Source: Diphasiastrum complanatum (taxonomy: Eukaryota; Streptophyta; Lycopodiopsida; Lycopodiales; Lycopodiaceae). Taken from it: a DNA stretch of 40,500 bases. Each line of letters opens with the position of its first letter. The first letter of the stretch is position 1. The stretch lies in assembly GCA_029204225.1 (NCBI GenBank), contig CM055105.1:14599221-14639720 (forward strand), given 5' to 3'. Of the stretch, positions 18,461-29,359 are shown one piece after another. The notes beneath the pieces are model-generated. The model had not been told where the DNA came from and made no database searches. It saw only the letters and a program-made list of their open reading frames with translations. The translations under genes were made by a program, and so were the position numbers.

Positions 18461-19340
18461 ATCAGTTGGGATTTTCCTCAAAGGGGAAAAGACTAGGATC
18501 CTCTTCAGAGATTGGCAACGAGTTGGATCGAGCCATAATCCTAGCAGATGGGAAGCAAAGTGTTGGAAAGGCCTTTTGTCCGAAGAACTCTACTCTAAGT
18601 CCGATCAGCTGATTTATTAAGTGGAGGGGAACTATCACACACACCTCTCTCTTGGGGCAAATTTTGAATGAAAGTTGATCAAAATGGGGGCAAATTCAAG
18701 GTGACCTAGCCATACTCACACGAGGAGACTGGCGAACTTTGGACCTAATAAGTTGAGAAGTTTTTGTTGTGGAAAGGAAAGTTTGTTATAGGCTTTCTCT
18801 GGACCAGCAATGATGAGGAAACATATGAGTACGCTGGCTTGTGTTACGTGTAAGGCAGCTGATCAATGAAGGAACTGTGAAAGTTGAGTCTTGCATGAGA
18901 GACTTGGTATTTCGAACGGACGCTAAGGGACAGTTCGCGTTGAGATCGGATTAGTGCAAACTCTGGGTGCATGTTTCTGATTCAAAGAGAGCTACTTGAA
19001 GCCAAGCTCAATGTACACTTCTTGTTTTGACTGTGAGGCAACTAACCAGTGATGGAATTGTGAAAGTCAAGTTTTGCGCGATGGACATGGTGCTTCAAAC
19101 AAACGCGAAGAGATAGTTCGGATGCGGATCAAACTGGTGCGACCCTTTGGCTTTCCACGAGGTCAATGGTTACATTTGGGCTGATTCAAAGAGCTACTTC
19201 AAGCTAAGTGAGAGGTGCATTGCGGAGTACTCAATCTTTGCCTACCTTAAAGAGCCAAGATGGAAAAGTATCAAGATCAGGCTGGGACAAGGAGAGAAAT
19301 CAAGGTGCAGAAGCAACAAGGCACGGAGCGGACCATAAAG
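18448..19340 (+). pseudogene. Possible captured or ancestral coding remnant in the LARD interior
   Basis: Several stretches look protein-like in spite of stops. One starts ATGGGTGATATCC (18448) and is open for 86 codons in the minus-strand sister copy (24653-24393); here a one-base difference near 18590 closes it. Another, around 19147-19338, is open for about 63 codons (S-Y-F-K-L-S-E-R-C-I-A-E-Y-S-I-F-A-Y-L) and is also open in the sister copy (23950-23759). Two internally similar blocks (D-S-K-S/R... near 18975 and 19180) suggest an old internal repeat. I recognise no protein family. It may be the remains of a host gene captured by the element or of its own former gag. Confidence 0.35.
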
Positions 19341-19791
19341 TGGGCAATCAAACGATAAATCCTTCGGCTCAGGGAGCCTTGAAACCTGTGCGAAACTGAA
19401 CAAATCTGGAGCTCAGGGAGCTCAACACAAAGTGCATCAAGGACAAATCAGGAGCTCAAAGGAGTTCCAAAGTCGAAAGTCAGAAGCGACAGGGGCGAAC
19501 ATTTCAAAGAAAGGCCTCTGTCACCAGTTAATAAGGTTCTCGGGTTTTACGAAAGCGATATCAAAACTACGCTTTTCCCAGACAAAGATATATTTTCAAG
19601 TTATGTAATTTTTCAGTACAAAGAGCTGAGCCTCCGACTTGTGGTGTGCCAGCTTCAATGTTAATAAAAAGTGGCCAGTAAATTGAGTACTGTGCCAAGT
19701 AGTTTAAATGTATAGTTATTTTAATTGGGAGACACCTTTACTTTAATCTGACATCTGATGAGGACATCAGATTTTATAAAGGTGGGGTGGA

Positions 19792-21034
19792 TGTTGTAAA
19801 GCTACCTTTACAAGCTTTACTTCCGGCGCCATCGGCGCCAGCTATGTCCCCGGCGCCAGCAGCGCCCCTGCGGCTCCCGGCGCCAACGCCGCCGGCGCCG
19901 CTCCCGGCGCCACTGTGACCAGAATCCAGCCGGCGCCAAGTTCCTATGGCTGAAAATCTTTGATCGGTTCTAGCGAAGTCCAGAGAGCTCAGATCGATGT
20001 GCAATCACCTCACACGATCTAGGCATGATTAAAGGAAGCCTGGGGATCAATAAAATCTAGAGAGATAAAATGACTTTCTAGAAAGAGAAAATACTAGAGA
20101 GAGAAAAACGTGCTTTACCAGCTTGGGTAGAGTGCTTGGTATGAGGGGGGTGCCGAATCACACCAATACTATAGGGGAGTGCGGGTTGCGACTCAGGGCG
20201 AGCTCCAACCAAGTCTCAGCCTCCCTTGCTGGAATGTTGTCATGGCTCTCGCCTTGGCATGCTAGCGCCCCGAAGACTAGGGTCGGTCACACACTTGAAA
20301 TGTAACCTTCTCAGATTTATCAATAAAGTGGGATTTTCCTCAAACTGACTCTGATTACCTTCTGGGTTTCAGTGTTCGGTAAAAGCGCCAGTTGTAAGGC
20401 CGCTTTCAAAATTTTTAACTTGGCACATAGCTGAGGGTCGTATCCCGGGACGCCAGCGGTATGCCGTCGGGACCATTCGGTCCGTGGCGCCAGCGGTATG
20501 CTGTCTGGACCATTTGGTCCAAGAACTGGTTGTTTCCATATCTGTCGCGGCTTGTGGTTCTGAGTGTTCCTTGCATGAACGTGAATGGGTTAAGCTCTTG
20601 GGGAACGGGCTCTAACCTGTCGGCTGACTTGGATGGCTTGCTTGGGTGGATGTTACCTGTTTATGGCTGTCCAGTCTGGCGTGGCGCCAGGTTGGCTTCC
20701 AGCGCTCGTGACGAAGCTTTCCGTTGGTTAAGTCTGATGTAAGTCAGACCGCTTGCTTGGATTGGATGTTACTCGTTTGTAACGTAGCTTCGAGTTGGTT
20801 AAGTTTGATGTATGTCGGGCGGCTTGCTTGGAGGGAAGTCACCCACGTTGGGACCCCTGATCTGGCAGGGCGCCAGGTTGGATCTCAATGTTGGTTTTCG
20901 GAACTTTAAGTTGGTTAAGTATGATCGTTGTTGGCGAGTTGGCTGCTTGTATGTCAAGTGGGTTTGGATGGCAAGAGTTGAAGGCTGGGAAGCTAAGTCG
21001 TGGTTCCCGGCTCCCTTTGGGATGCCATGTTACA
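19792..21034 (+). mobile_element. 3' LTR of element B
   Basis: It begins after PPT AAAGGTGGGGTGGA (19778-19791) and ends GATGCCATGTTACA, followed by target duplication GCTTG. It is very similar to the 5' LTR along its length, so the insertion is fairly recent. A percent divergence would need alignment. Confidence 0.92.
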
Positions 21035-21433
21035 GCTTGCTTGGGTGGAAGTTACCAGTTTATGGCTATCCAGTCTGGCGTGGGGCCAGGTTGGCTTCCA
21101 GCGCTTGTGAAGAAGCTGTCAATTGGTTAAGTCTGATGTAAGTCAGACCGCTTGCTTGGAATGGATGTTACTCGTTTGTAACGAAGCTTCGAGTTGGTTA
21201 AGTTTAATGTATGTCGGGCGGCTTGCTTGGAGGGAAGTCACCCACATCGGGACCCCCGATCTGGCATGGCGCCAGGTTGGATCTCAATGTTGGTTTTCGG
21301 AACTTCAAGTTGGTTAAGTCTGATCGTTGTTGGCGAGTTGGCTGCTTGTATGTCAAGTGGGTCTGGATGGCAAGAGTTGAAGGCTGGGAACCTAGGCGTG
21401 GTTCCCGGCTCCCTTTGGGATGCTTGCGCTACA
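21035..21433 (+). mobile_element. LARD LTR2, right part
   Basis: It continues LTR2 from GCTTGCTTGGGTGG to the terminus GCGCTACA at 21433. Added to 15136-15958 it gives about 1.22 kb, one LTR. Instead of a PBS, the sequence after 21433 is CCAAGTCTCAG, the middle of another LTR: the first of three such junctions. Confidence 0.88.
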
Positions 21434-22062
21434 CCAAGTCTCAGCCTCCCTTGCTCGAATGTTGTCATGGCTCTCGCCTTGGCATGCTAGCGCCACGGAG
21501 ACTAGGGTCGGTCACACACTTGAAATGTAACCTTCTTAGATTTATCAATAAAGTGGGATTTTTCTCAAACTGACTCTGATTACCTTCTGGGTTTCAGTGT
21601 TCGGTAAAAGCGCCAATTCTAAGGCCGCTTCCAAATTTTTAAGTTGGCACATAGCTGAGGGTAATATCCCGAGACGCCAGCGGTATGCCGTCGGGACCAT
21701 TCGGTCCGTGGCGACAGCGGTATGCTGTCGGGACCATTTGGTCCACGAACTGGTTGTTTCCATATCTGTCGCGGCTTGTGGTTCTGAGTGTTCCTTGCAT
21801 GAACGTGAATGGGTTAAGCTCTTGGGGAACGGGCTCTAACCTGTAGGCTGAGTTGGATGGCTTGCTTGGGTGGAAGTTACCTGTTTATGGCTGTCCAGTC
21901 TGGCGTGGCGCTAAGTTGGCTTCCAGCGCTCGTGACGAAGCTTTCAGTTGGTTAAGTCTGATGTAAGTCAGACCACTTGCTTGGAATGGATGTTACTCGT
22001 TTGTAACGAAACTTCGAGTTGGTTAACTTTGATGTATGTCGGGCGGCTTGCTTGGAGGGAAG
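21434..22062 (+). repeat. LTR tandem unit A, left part (interrupted)
   Basis: It begins CCAAGTCTCAGCCTCCC (LTR position about +415) and runs to GGAGGGAAG, where the minus-strand element is inserted. It continues at 27213. Unit A shares variants with unit C (CTGTAGGCTGAG, CGAAACTTCGAG), suggesting one was copied from the other. Confidence 0.85.
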
Positions 22063-23309
22063 TGTAGCGCAGGCATCCCAAAGGGAGCCGGGAACCACGA
22101 CTTAGCTTCCCAGCCTTCAACTCTTGCCATCCGAACCCACTTGACATACAAGCAACCAACTCGCCAACAACGATCAGACTTAACCAACTTGAAGTTCCGA
22201 AAACCAACATTGAGATCCAACCTGGCGCCATGCCAGATCGGGGGTCCCGACGTGGGTGACTTCCCTCCAAGCAAGCCGCCCGACATACATCAAACTTAAC
22301 CAACTCGAAGCTTCGTTACAAACGAGTAACATCCATTCCAAGCAAGCGGTCTGACTTACATCAGACTTAACCAATTGAAAGCTTCGTCACGAGCGCTGGA
22401 AGCCAACCTGGCGCCACGCCAGACTGGACAGCCATAAACAGGTAACATCCACCCAAGCAAGCCATCCAACTCAGTCGACAGGTTAGAGCCCGTTCCCCAA
22501 GAGCTTAACCCATTCACGTTCATGCAAGGAACACTCAGAACCACAAGCCGCGACAGATATGGAAACAACCAGTTCTTTGGACCAAATGGTCCCGACAGCA
22601 TACCGCTGGCGCCACGGACCGAATGGTTCCGACGGCATACCGCTGGCGTCCCGGGATACGACCCTCAGCTATGTGCCAAGTTAAAAATTTTGAAAGCGGC
22701 CTTACAACTGGCGCTTTTACCGAACACTGAAACCCAGAAGGTAATCAGAGTCAGTTTGAGGAAAAAATCCCACTTTATTGATAAATCTGAGAAGGTTACA
22801 TTTCAAGTGTGTGATCGACCCTAGTCTCCGGGGCGCTAGCATGCCAAGGCGAGAGCCATGACAACATTCCAGCAAGGGAGGCTGAGACTTGGTTGGAGCT
22901 CGCCCTGAGTCGCAACCCGCACTCCCCTATAGTATTGGTGTGATTCGGCACCCCCCTCATACCAAGCACTCTACCCAAGCCGGTAAAGCACGTTTTTCTC
23001 TCTCTAGGATTTTCTCTTTCTAGAAAGTCATTTTCTCTCTCTAGATTTTATTTATCCCCAGGCTTCCTTTAATCATGCCTAGATCGTGTGAGGTGATTGC
23101 ACATCGATCTGAGCTCTCTGGACTTCGCTAGAACCGATCAAAGATTTTCAGCCATAGGAACTTGGCGCCGGCTGGATTCTGGTCACAGTGGCGCCGGGAG
23201 CGGCGCCGGCACTGTTGGCGCCGGGAGCAGCAGGGGCGCTGCTGGCGCCGGGGACATAGCTGTCGCCGATGGCGTCGGAAGTAAAGCTTGTAAAGGTAGC
23301 TTTACAACA
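22063..23309 (-). mobile_element. 3' LTR of element C
   Basis: Full length at 1247 bp, with terminus TGTAGCGC (the reverse of GCGCTACA) at 22063 and CTTTACAACA at 23309. Same landmarks as the other copies in mirror order. Confidence 0.92.
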
Positions 23310-23323
23310 TCCACCCCACCTTT
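23310..23323 (-). other. Polypurine tract of element C
   Basis: On the minus strand it reads AAAGGTGGGGTGGA, identical to the plus-strand copies at 12948, 15122 and 19778, directly preceding the 3' LTR. Confidence 0.9.
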
Positions 23324-24392
23324 ATAAAATCTGATTCATCAGATGTCAGATTAAAGTAAAGGTGTCTCCCAATTAAAATAACTATACATTTAAGCTACTT
23401 GGCACAGTACTCAATTTACTGGCCACTTTTTATTAACATTGAAGCTGGCACACCACAAGTCGGAGGCTCAGCTCTTTGTACTGAAAAATTACATAACTTG
23501 AAAATATATCTTTGTCTGGGAAAAGCGTAGTTTTGATATCGCTTTCGTAAAACCCGAGAACCTTATTAACTGGTGACAGAGGCCTTTCTTTGAAATGTTC
23601 GCCCCTGTCGCTTCTGACTTTCGACTTTGGAACTCCTTTGAGCTCCTGATTTGTCCTTGATGCACTTTGTGTTGAGCTCCCTGAGCTCCAGATTTGTTAA
23701 GTTCCGCACAAGTATCAAGGCTCCCTGAGCCGAAGGATTTATCGTTTGATTGCACACTTTATGGTCCACTTCGTGCCTTGTTGCTTCTGCACCTTGATTT
23801 TTCTCCTTGTCCCAGCCTGATCTTGATACTTTTCCATCTTGGCTCTTTAAGGTAGGCAAAGATTGAGTACTCCGCAATGCACCTCTCACTTAGCTTGAAG
23901 TAGCTCTTTGAATCAGCCCAAATGTAACCATTGACCTCGTGGAAAGCCAAAGGGTCGCACCAGTTTGATCCGCATCCGAACTATCTCTTCGCGTTTGTTT
24001 GAAGCACCATGTCCGTCGCACAAAACTTGACTTTCACAATTCCATCACTGGTCAGTTGCCTCACAGTCAAAACAAGAAGTGTACATCGAGCTTGGCTTCA
24101 AGTAGCTCTCTTTGAATCAGACACATGCACCCAGAGTTTGCACTAGTCCGATCTCAACGCGAACTGTCCCTTAGCGTCCGTTCGAAATACCAAGTCTCTC
24201 ATGCAAGACTCAACTTTCTCAGTTCCTTCATTGATCAGCTGCCTTACACGTAACACAAGCCAGCGTACTCATATGTTTCCTCATCATTGCTGGTCCAGAG
24301 AAAGCCTATAACAAACTTTCCTTTCCACAACAAAAACTTCTCAACTTATTAGGTCCAAAGTTCGCCAGTCTCCTCGTGTGAGTATGGCTAGG

Positions 24393-24653
24393 TCACCTTG
24401 AATTTGCCCCCATTTTGATCAACTTTAGTTCAAAATTTGCCCCAAAAGAGAGGTGTGTGTGATAGTTCCCCTTCACTAAATAAATCAGCTGATCGGACTT
24501 TAGAGTAGAGTTCTTCGGACAAAAAGCCTTTCCAACACTTTGCTTCCCATCTGCTAGGATTATGGCTCGATCCAACTTGTTGCCAATCTCTGAAGAGGAT
24601 CCTAGTCTTTTCCCCTTTGAGGAAAAACCCAACTGATACTGGATATCACCCAT
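24393..24653 (-). pseudogene. 86-codon open stretch in element C interior, unknown
   Basis: It begins M-G-D-I-Q-Y-Q-L-G-F-S-S-K-G and ends with L-K-L-I-K-M-G-A-N-S-R. The homologous stretches at 18448 and 30355 are interrupted. It has no recognised motif, signal peptide or membrane segment. It is the longest coding-like remnant of the family and could be part of a captured gene or an old gag. That it is translated is doubtful. Confidence 0.3.
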
Positions 24654-25164
24654 GCTTAGTGAGTTTCAGTTCCGAAGGTGGCCGTCCCAAAATGAAGACC
24701 AACTGCTCCATAGAAGATCTCCCCTGAAATTGCCCTTTCCAACTTTTGACTTCCTGCTTGCGTCTGGTGGGCGTTGTCGAAAATGGAACTAACCCAAGAA
24801 ATAGGCTAGCCATCCATCCTTTGCAAACATTGAGTCGTTTCGTTGTCGTTCACGTGTGAGTACTTGAACTGCAAATCCGCCCCACAGATTATGTAGTCCT
24901 CTTTGTTTGATGGTATCAGCCTTCAAAAGAAAAGGTTCCTTCTCGAGCCATCAGCTCCTTGTATCACAAGCAATCATGCAAACCAGGCAAAGCACGAGTA
25001 CTAAGACTCACCACGAATACATACAAGTAAGACACTCAGGCAGGTTTACTAACAAGTAACAAAGACAAGGTCCCCCTTTGAGATGGTCCTGCCAACGGAC
25101 CTTTGCCTGGCCGCGCCCATACAAATCGATCACAAAATCAGCCCACATAGGAAACCCCTCCAAC

Positions 25165-25735
25165 CATCCGTGCTTTCACCATTAAGCAGCACATTGCCTC
25201 AGTCACGCCCCACCAATTTTTGGTCGATAGCCCTTATAGCTAAACGATCGACAACTATCCTTGAATATACCCCCCCCGTGGACGCACCCGTGCTTTCACC
25301 GTCAGGCAGCACATTGCCTCAGTAACGCCCCCACCAAATCTAGTCGATAGCCCTTATAGCTAAACGATCGGCAGCGTACCCCCCAATCGTGGACGCACCC
25401 GTGCTTTCACCGTTAGGCAGCACATTGCCTCAGTAACGCCCCCACAAAATTTGGTCGATAGCCCTTATAGCTAAACGAATGGCAGCTATCCTTGAATATA
25501 CCACCCCCGTGGATGCACCCGTGCTTTCACCGTTAGGCAGCACATTGCCTCAGTAACGCCCCCACCAAATTTAGTCGATAGCCCTTATAGCTAAACGATC
25601 GGCAGCATACCACCCAAATCGTGGACGCACCCGTGCTTTCACTGTTAGGCAGCACATTGCCTCAGTAACGCCCCCACCAAATTTGGTCGATAGCCCTTAT
25701 AGCTAAACGAACGGTGGTCATCGTGAATATGTCAC
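25165..25735 (-). repeat. Five tandem leader repeats with hairpins, alternating 120 and 112 bp
   Basis: Units start with GTGCTTTCACC at 25170, 25290, 25401, 25521 and 25633 (spacing 120, 111, 120, 112). Odd units contain TCCTTGAATATACC, even ones do not, giving a dimeric higher-order pattern. Each carries GTGCT-13 nt-AGCAC and the block TAGCCCTTATAGCTAAACGA. The plus-strand copies have only one such unit (near 17580-17680, 29740-29840), so the array expanded in this element alone. Confidence 0.9.
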
Positions 25736-25749
25736 CCCGCACCCCACAA

Positions 25750-25950
25750 GGCACAGACCGTGCTTACACCATCCTAATGGCAGCACATTGCCTCATCTGT
25801 CCTACGTGCAGACGGCGCCAGGCCCGAACCGCGGAAACTGACCGTGCTTACACCTCAAGGGCAGCACTTTGACTCATCAAGCCCCCGTCCTGCCAACCAC
25901 CCCGACCGTGGACGCACCCGTGCTTACACTGTGGGCAGCACCTTGCACAA
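25750..25950 (-). other. Further leader hairpins next to the PBS of element C
   Basis: Three more GTGCT...AGCAC hairpins lie between the tandem array and the PBS: near 25759-25785, 25844-25867 and 25919-25940. With the five tandem units, at least eight lie within 870 nt of the PBS at 26019-26030. Confidence 0.55.
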
Positions 25951-26031
25951 CAGTTGTCTTGATGAACCCCAAACCGTGGCCATTTCCGTGAGATTCGCAT
26001 AGCTGACCGGCCAGTCGCCTTTGATACCACA

Positions 26032-27212
26032 TGTAGCGCAGGCATCCCAAAGGGAGCCGGGAACCACGACTTAGCTTCCCTGCCTTAACTCTTCCCATCC
26101 AAACCCACTTGACATACAAGCAGCCAACTCGCCAACAACGATCAGACTTAACCAACTTGAAGTTCCGAAAACCAACATTGAGATCCAACCTGGCGCCGTG
26201 CCAGATCGGGGGTCCCGACGTGGGTGACTTCCCTCCAAGCAAGCCGCCCGACATACATCAAACTTAACCAACTCGAAGCTTCGTTACAAACGAGTAACAT
26301 CCATTCCAAGCAAGCGGTCTGACTTACATCAGACTTAACCAATTGAAAGCTTCGTCACGAGCGCTGGAAGCCAACCTGGCGCCACGCCAGACTGGACAGC
26401 CATAAACAGGTAACATCCACCCAAGCAAGCCATCCAACTCAGTCGACAGGTTAGAGCCCGTTCCCCAAGAGCTTAACCCATTCACGTTCATGCAAGGAAC
26501 ACTCAGAACCACAAGCCGCGACAGATATGGAAACAACCAGTTCTTTGGACCAAATGGTCCCGACAGCATACCGCTGGCGCCACGGACCGAATGGTCCCGA
26601 CGGCATACCGCTGGCGTCCCGGGATACGACCCTCAGCTATGTGCCAAGTTAAAAATTTTGAAAGCGGCCTTACAACTGGCGCTTTTACCGAACACTGAAA
26701 CCCAGAAGGTAATCAGAGTCAGTTTGAGGAAAATCCCACTTTATTGATAAATCTGAGAAGGTTACATTTCAAGTGTGTGACGGACCCTAGTCTCCGGGGC
26801 GCTCGCCCTGAGTCGCAACCCGCACTCCCCTATAGTATTGCTGTGATTCGGCACCCCCCTCATACCAAGCACTCTACCCAAGCTGGTAAAGCACGTTTTT
26901 CTCTCTCTAGGATTTTCTCTTTCTAGAAAGTCATTTTCTCTCTCTAGATTTTATTGATCCCCAGGCTTTCTTTAATCATGCCTAGATCGTGTGAGGTGAT
27001 TGCACATCGATCTGAGCCCTCTGGACTTCGCTAGAACCGATCAAAGATTTTCAGCCATAGGAACTTGGCGCCGGCTGGATTCTGGTCACAATGGCGACGG
27101 GAGCGGCGCCGACGCTGTTGGCGCCGGGAGCAGCAGGGGCGCTGCTGGCGCCGGGGACATAGTTGGCGCCGATGGCGCCGGAAGTAAAGCTTGTAAAGGT
27201 AGCTTTACAACA
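26032..27212 (-). mobile_element. 5' LTR of element C, with internal deletion
   Basis: 1181 bp. Compared with its 3' partner it lacks about 66 bp (LTR position about +400, near 26800), spanning CCAAGTCTCAG...CATGCTAGC. The terminal bases and TG/CA ends are intact. Confidence 0.9.
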
Positions 27213-27699
27213 GGAAGTCACTCACATCTGGATCCCCGATCTGGCATGGCGCCAGGTTGGATCTCAGTGTTGGCTCTAACCTGTCGGCTGAGTTGGATGG
27301 CTTGCTTGGGTGGATGTTACCTGTTTATGGCTGTCCAGTCTGGCGTGGCGCCAGGTTGGCTTCCAGCGCTCGTGACGAAGCTTTCAGTTGGTTAAGTCTG
27401 ATGTAAGTCAGACCGCTTGCTTGGAATGGATGTTACTCGTTTGTAACGAAGCTTCGAGTTGGTTAAGTTTGATGTATGTCGGGCGGCTTGCTTGGAGGGA
27501 AGTCACCCACGTCGGGACCCCTGATCTGGCATGGCGCCAGGTTGGATCTCAATGTTGGTTTTCGGAACTTCAAGTTGGTTAAGTCTGATCGTTGTTGGCG
27601 AGGTGGCTGCTTGTATGTCAAGTGGGTCTGGATGGCAAGAGTTGAAGGCTGGGAAGCTAAGTCGTGGTTCCCGGCTCTCTTTGGGATGCCTGCGGTACA
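27213..27699 (+). repeat. LTR tandem unit A, right part, with internal rearrangement
   Basis: It resumes GGAAGTCACTCACATC after the target duplication. At about 27272 it jumps back within the LTR (GTGTTGG to CTCTAACCTGTCGG), repeating about 270 bp already passed. It ends GCGGTACA at 27699, followed again by CCAAGTCTCAG. Confidence 0.85.
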
Positions 27700-28529
27700 C
27701 CAAGTCTCAGCCTCCCTTGCTGGAATGTTGTCATGGCTCTCGCCTTGGCATGCTAGCGCCCCGGAGACTAGGGTCGGTCACACACTTGAAATGTAACCTT
27801 CTTAGATTTATCAATAAAGTGGGATTTTTCTCAAACTGAGTCTGATTACCTTCTGGGTTTCAGTGTTCGGTAAAAGCGCCAGTTGTAAGGCTGCTTCCAA
27901 ATTTTTAAGTTGGCACATAGCTAAGGGTAATATCCCGGGACGCCAGCGGTAGGTATGTCGTCGGGACCATTTGGTCCGTGGCACCAGCAGTATGTTGTCG
28001 GGACCATTTGGTCCACGAACTGGTTGTTTCCATATCTGTCGCGGCTTGTGGTTCTGAGTGTTCCTTGCATGAACGTGAATGGGTTAAGCTCTTGGGGAAC
28101 GGGCTCTAACCTGTAGGCTGAGTTGGATGGCTTGCTTGGGTGGATGTTACCTGTTTATGGCTGTCCAGTCTGGCGTGGCGCCAGGTTGGCTTCCAGCGCT
28201 CGTGACGAAGCTTTCAGTTGGTTAAGTCTGATGTAAGTCAGACCGCTTGCTTGGAATGGATGTTACTCGTTTGTAACGAAGCTTCGAGTTGGTTAAGTTT
28301 GATGTATGTCGGGCGGCTTGCTTGGAGGGAAGTCACCCACGTCGGGACCCCCGATCTGGCATCGCGCCAGGTTGGATCTCAATGTTGGTTTTCGGAACTT
28401 CAAGTTGGTTAAGTCTGATCGTTGTTGGCGAGTTGGCTGCTTGTATGTCAAGTGGGTCTGGATGGCAAGAGTTGAAGGCTGGGAAGCTAAGTCGTGGTTC
28501 CCGGCTCTCTTTGGGATGCTTGCGGTACA
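27700..28529 (+). repeat. LTR tandem unit B (830 bp)
   Basis: From CCAAGTCTCAGCC to GCGGTACA. It is an exact-length partner of unit C: the distal two-thirds of the LTR, repeated head to tail without PBS or internal sequence between. Confidence 0.9.
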
Positions 28530-29359
28530 CCAAGTCTCAGCCTCCCTTGCTGGAATGTTGTCATGGCTCTCGCCTTGGCATGCTAGCGCCCCGGAGACTA
28601 GGGTCGGTCACACACTTGAAATGTAACCTTCTTAGATTTATCAATAAAGTGGGATTTTCCTCAAACTGACTCTGATTACTTTCTGGGTTTCAGTGTTCGG
28701 TAAAAGCGCCAGTTGTAAGGCTGCTTCCAAATTTTTAAGTTGGCACATAGCTAAGGGTAATATCCCGGGACGCCTGCGGTAGGTATGTCGTCGGGACCAT
28801 TCGGTCCGTGGCACCAGCAGTATGTTGTCGGGACCATTTGGTCCACGAACTAGTTGTTTCCATATCTGTCGCGGCTTGTGGTTCTGAGTGTTCCTTGCAT
28901 GAACGTGAATGGGTTAAGCTCTTGGGGAACGGGCTCTAACCTGTAGGCTGAGTTGGATGGCTTGCTTGGGTGGAAGTTACCTGTTTATGGCTCTCCAGTC
29001 TGGCGTGGCGCCAAGTTGTCTTCCAGCGCTCGTGACGAAGCTTTCAGTTGGTTAAGTCTGATGTAAGTCAGACCACTTGCTTGGAATGGATGTTACTCAT
29101 TTGTAACGAAACTTCGAGTTGGTTAAGTTTGATGTATGTCGGGCGGCTTGCTTGGAGGGAAGTCACTCACATCGGGATCCCCGATCTGGCATGGTGCCAG
29201 GTTGGATCTCAGTGTTGGTTTTCGGAACTTCAAGTTGGTTAAGTCTGATCGTTGTTGGTGCGTTGGCTGCTTGTATGTCAAGTGGGTTTGGATGGCAAGA
29301 GTTGAAGGCTGGGAAGCTAAGTCGTGGCTCCCGGCTCCCTTTGGGATGCCTGCGCTACA
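28530..29359 (+). repeat. LTR tandem unit C (830 bp), followed by PBS
   Basis: Same borders as unit B, but ends GCGCTACA directly before TG-TGGTATCAGAGG (PBS 29362-29373). It is therefore the true 3' end of the expanded LTR that served, or would serve, as a 5' LTR for the internal region to its right. Confidence 0.9.

Larger units (their letters stand above)
15959..21034 (+). mobile_element. Complete nested LARD element B (plus strand)
   Basis: A 5076-bp non-autonomous LTR retrotransposon. It has a 5' LTR at 15959-17202 (1244 bp), a PBS at 17205-17216, an internal region to 19791, a PPT at 19778-19791 and a 3' LTR at 19792-21034 (1243 bp). It is flanked by GCTTA (15954-15958) and GCTTG (21035-21039), a 5-bp target duplication with one later change, inside LTR2. 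There is no gag, protease, integrase or reverse transcriptase, so it must borrow enzymes from an autonomous partner. Its size and long LTRs fit LARD (large retrotransposon derivative) better than TRIM. The 3' LTR ends ATGTTACA instead of GCGCTACA. Confidence 0.92.
22063..27212 (-). mobile_element. Complete nested LARD element C (minus strand)
   Basis: A 5150-bp element in opposite orientation to its host LTR. It has a 5' LTR at 27212-26032 (1181 bp), a PBS at 26030-26019, an internal region, a PPT at 23323-23310 and a 3' LTR at 23309-22063 (1247 bp). The 5-bp target duplication is perfect: GGAAG at 22058-22062 and 27213-27217. The 5' LTR is shorter because about 66 bp are missing near 26800 (GGGGCGCTCGCCC junction). 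There are no enzyme genes. The intact target duplication and closely similar LTRs make it one of the youngest insertions here. Confidence 0.93.

Noticed and set aside
20461-22600. Large perfect palindrome suspected at the 22062 junction
   Set aside because: The two arms are opposite-orientation LTR copies, but the junction shows a target duplication and offset positions in the LTR, so it is a nested insertion and not a palindrome.
25083-25325. An 80-codon frame on the plus strand through the tandem leader repeats
   Set aside because: It is antisense to the element and made of the repeated hairpin units.
25165-25735. CRISPR-like appearance: regularly spaced repeats of similar length
   Set aside because: The 'spacers' are themselves repeated with the units, the unit length is over 110 bp, and the array sits inside a eukaryotic retroelement.
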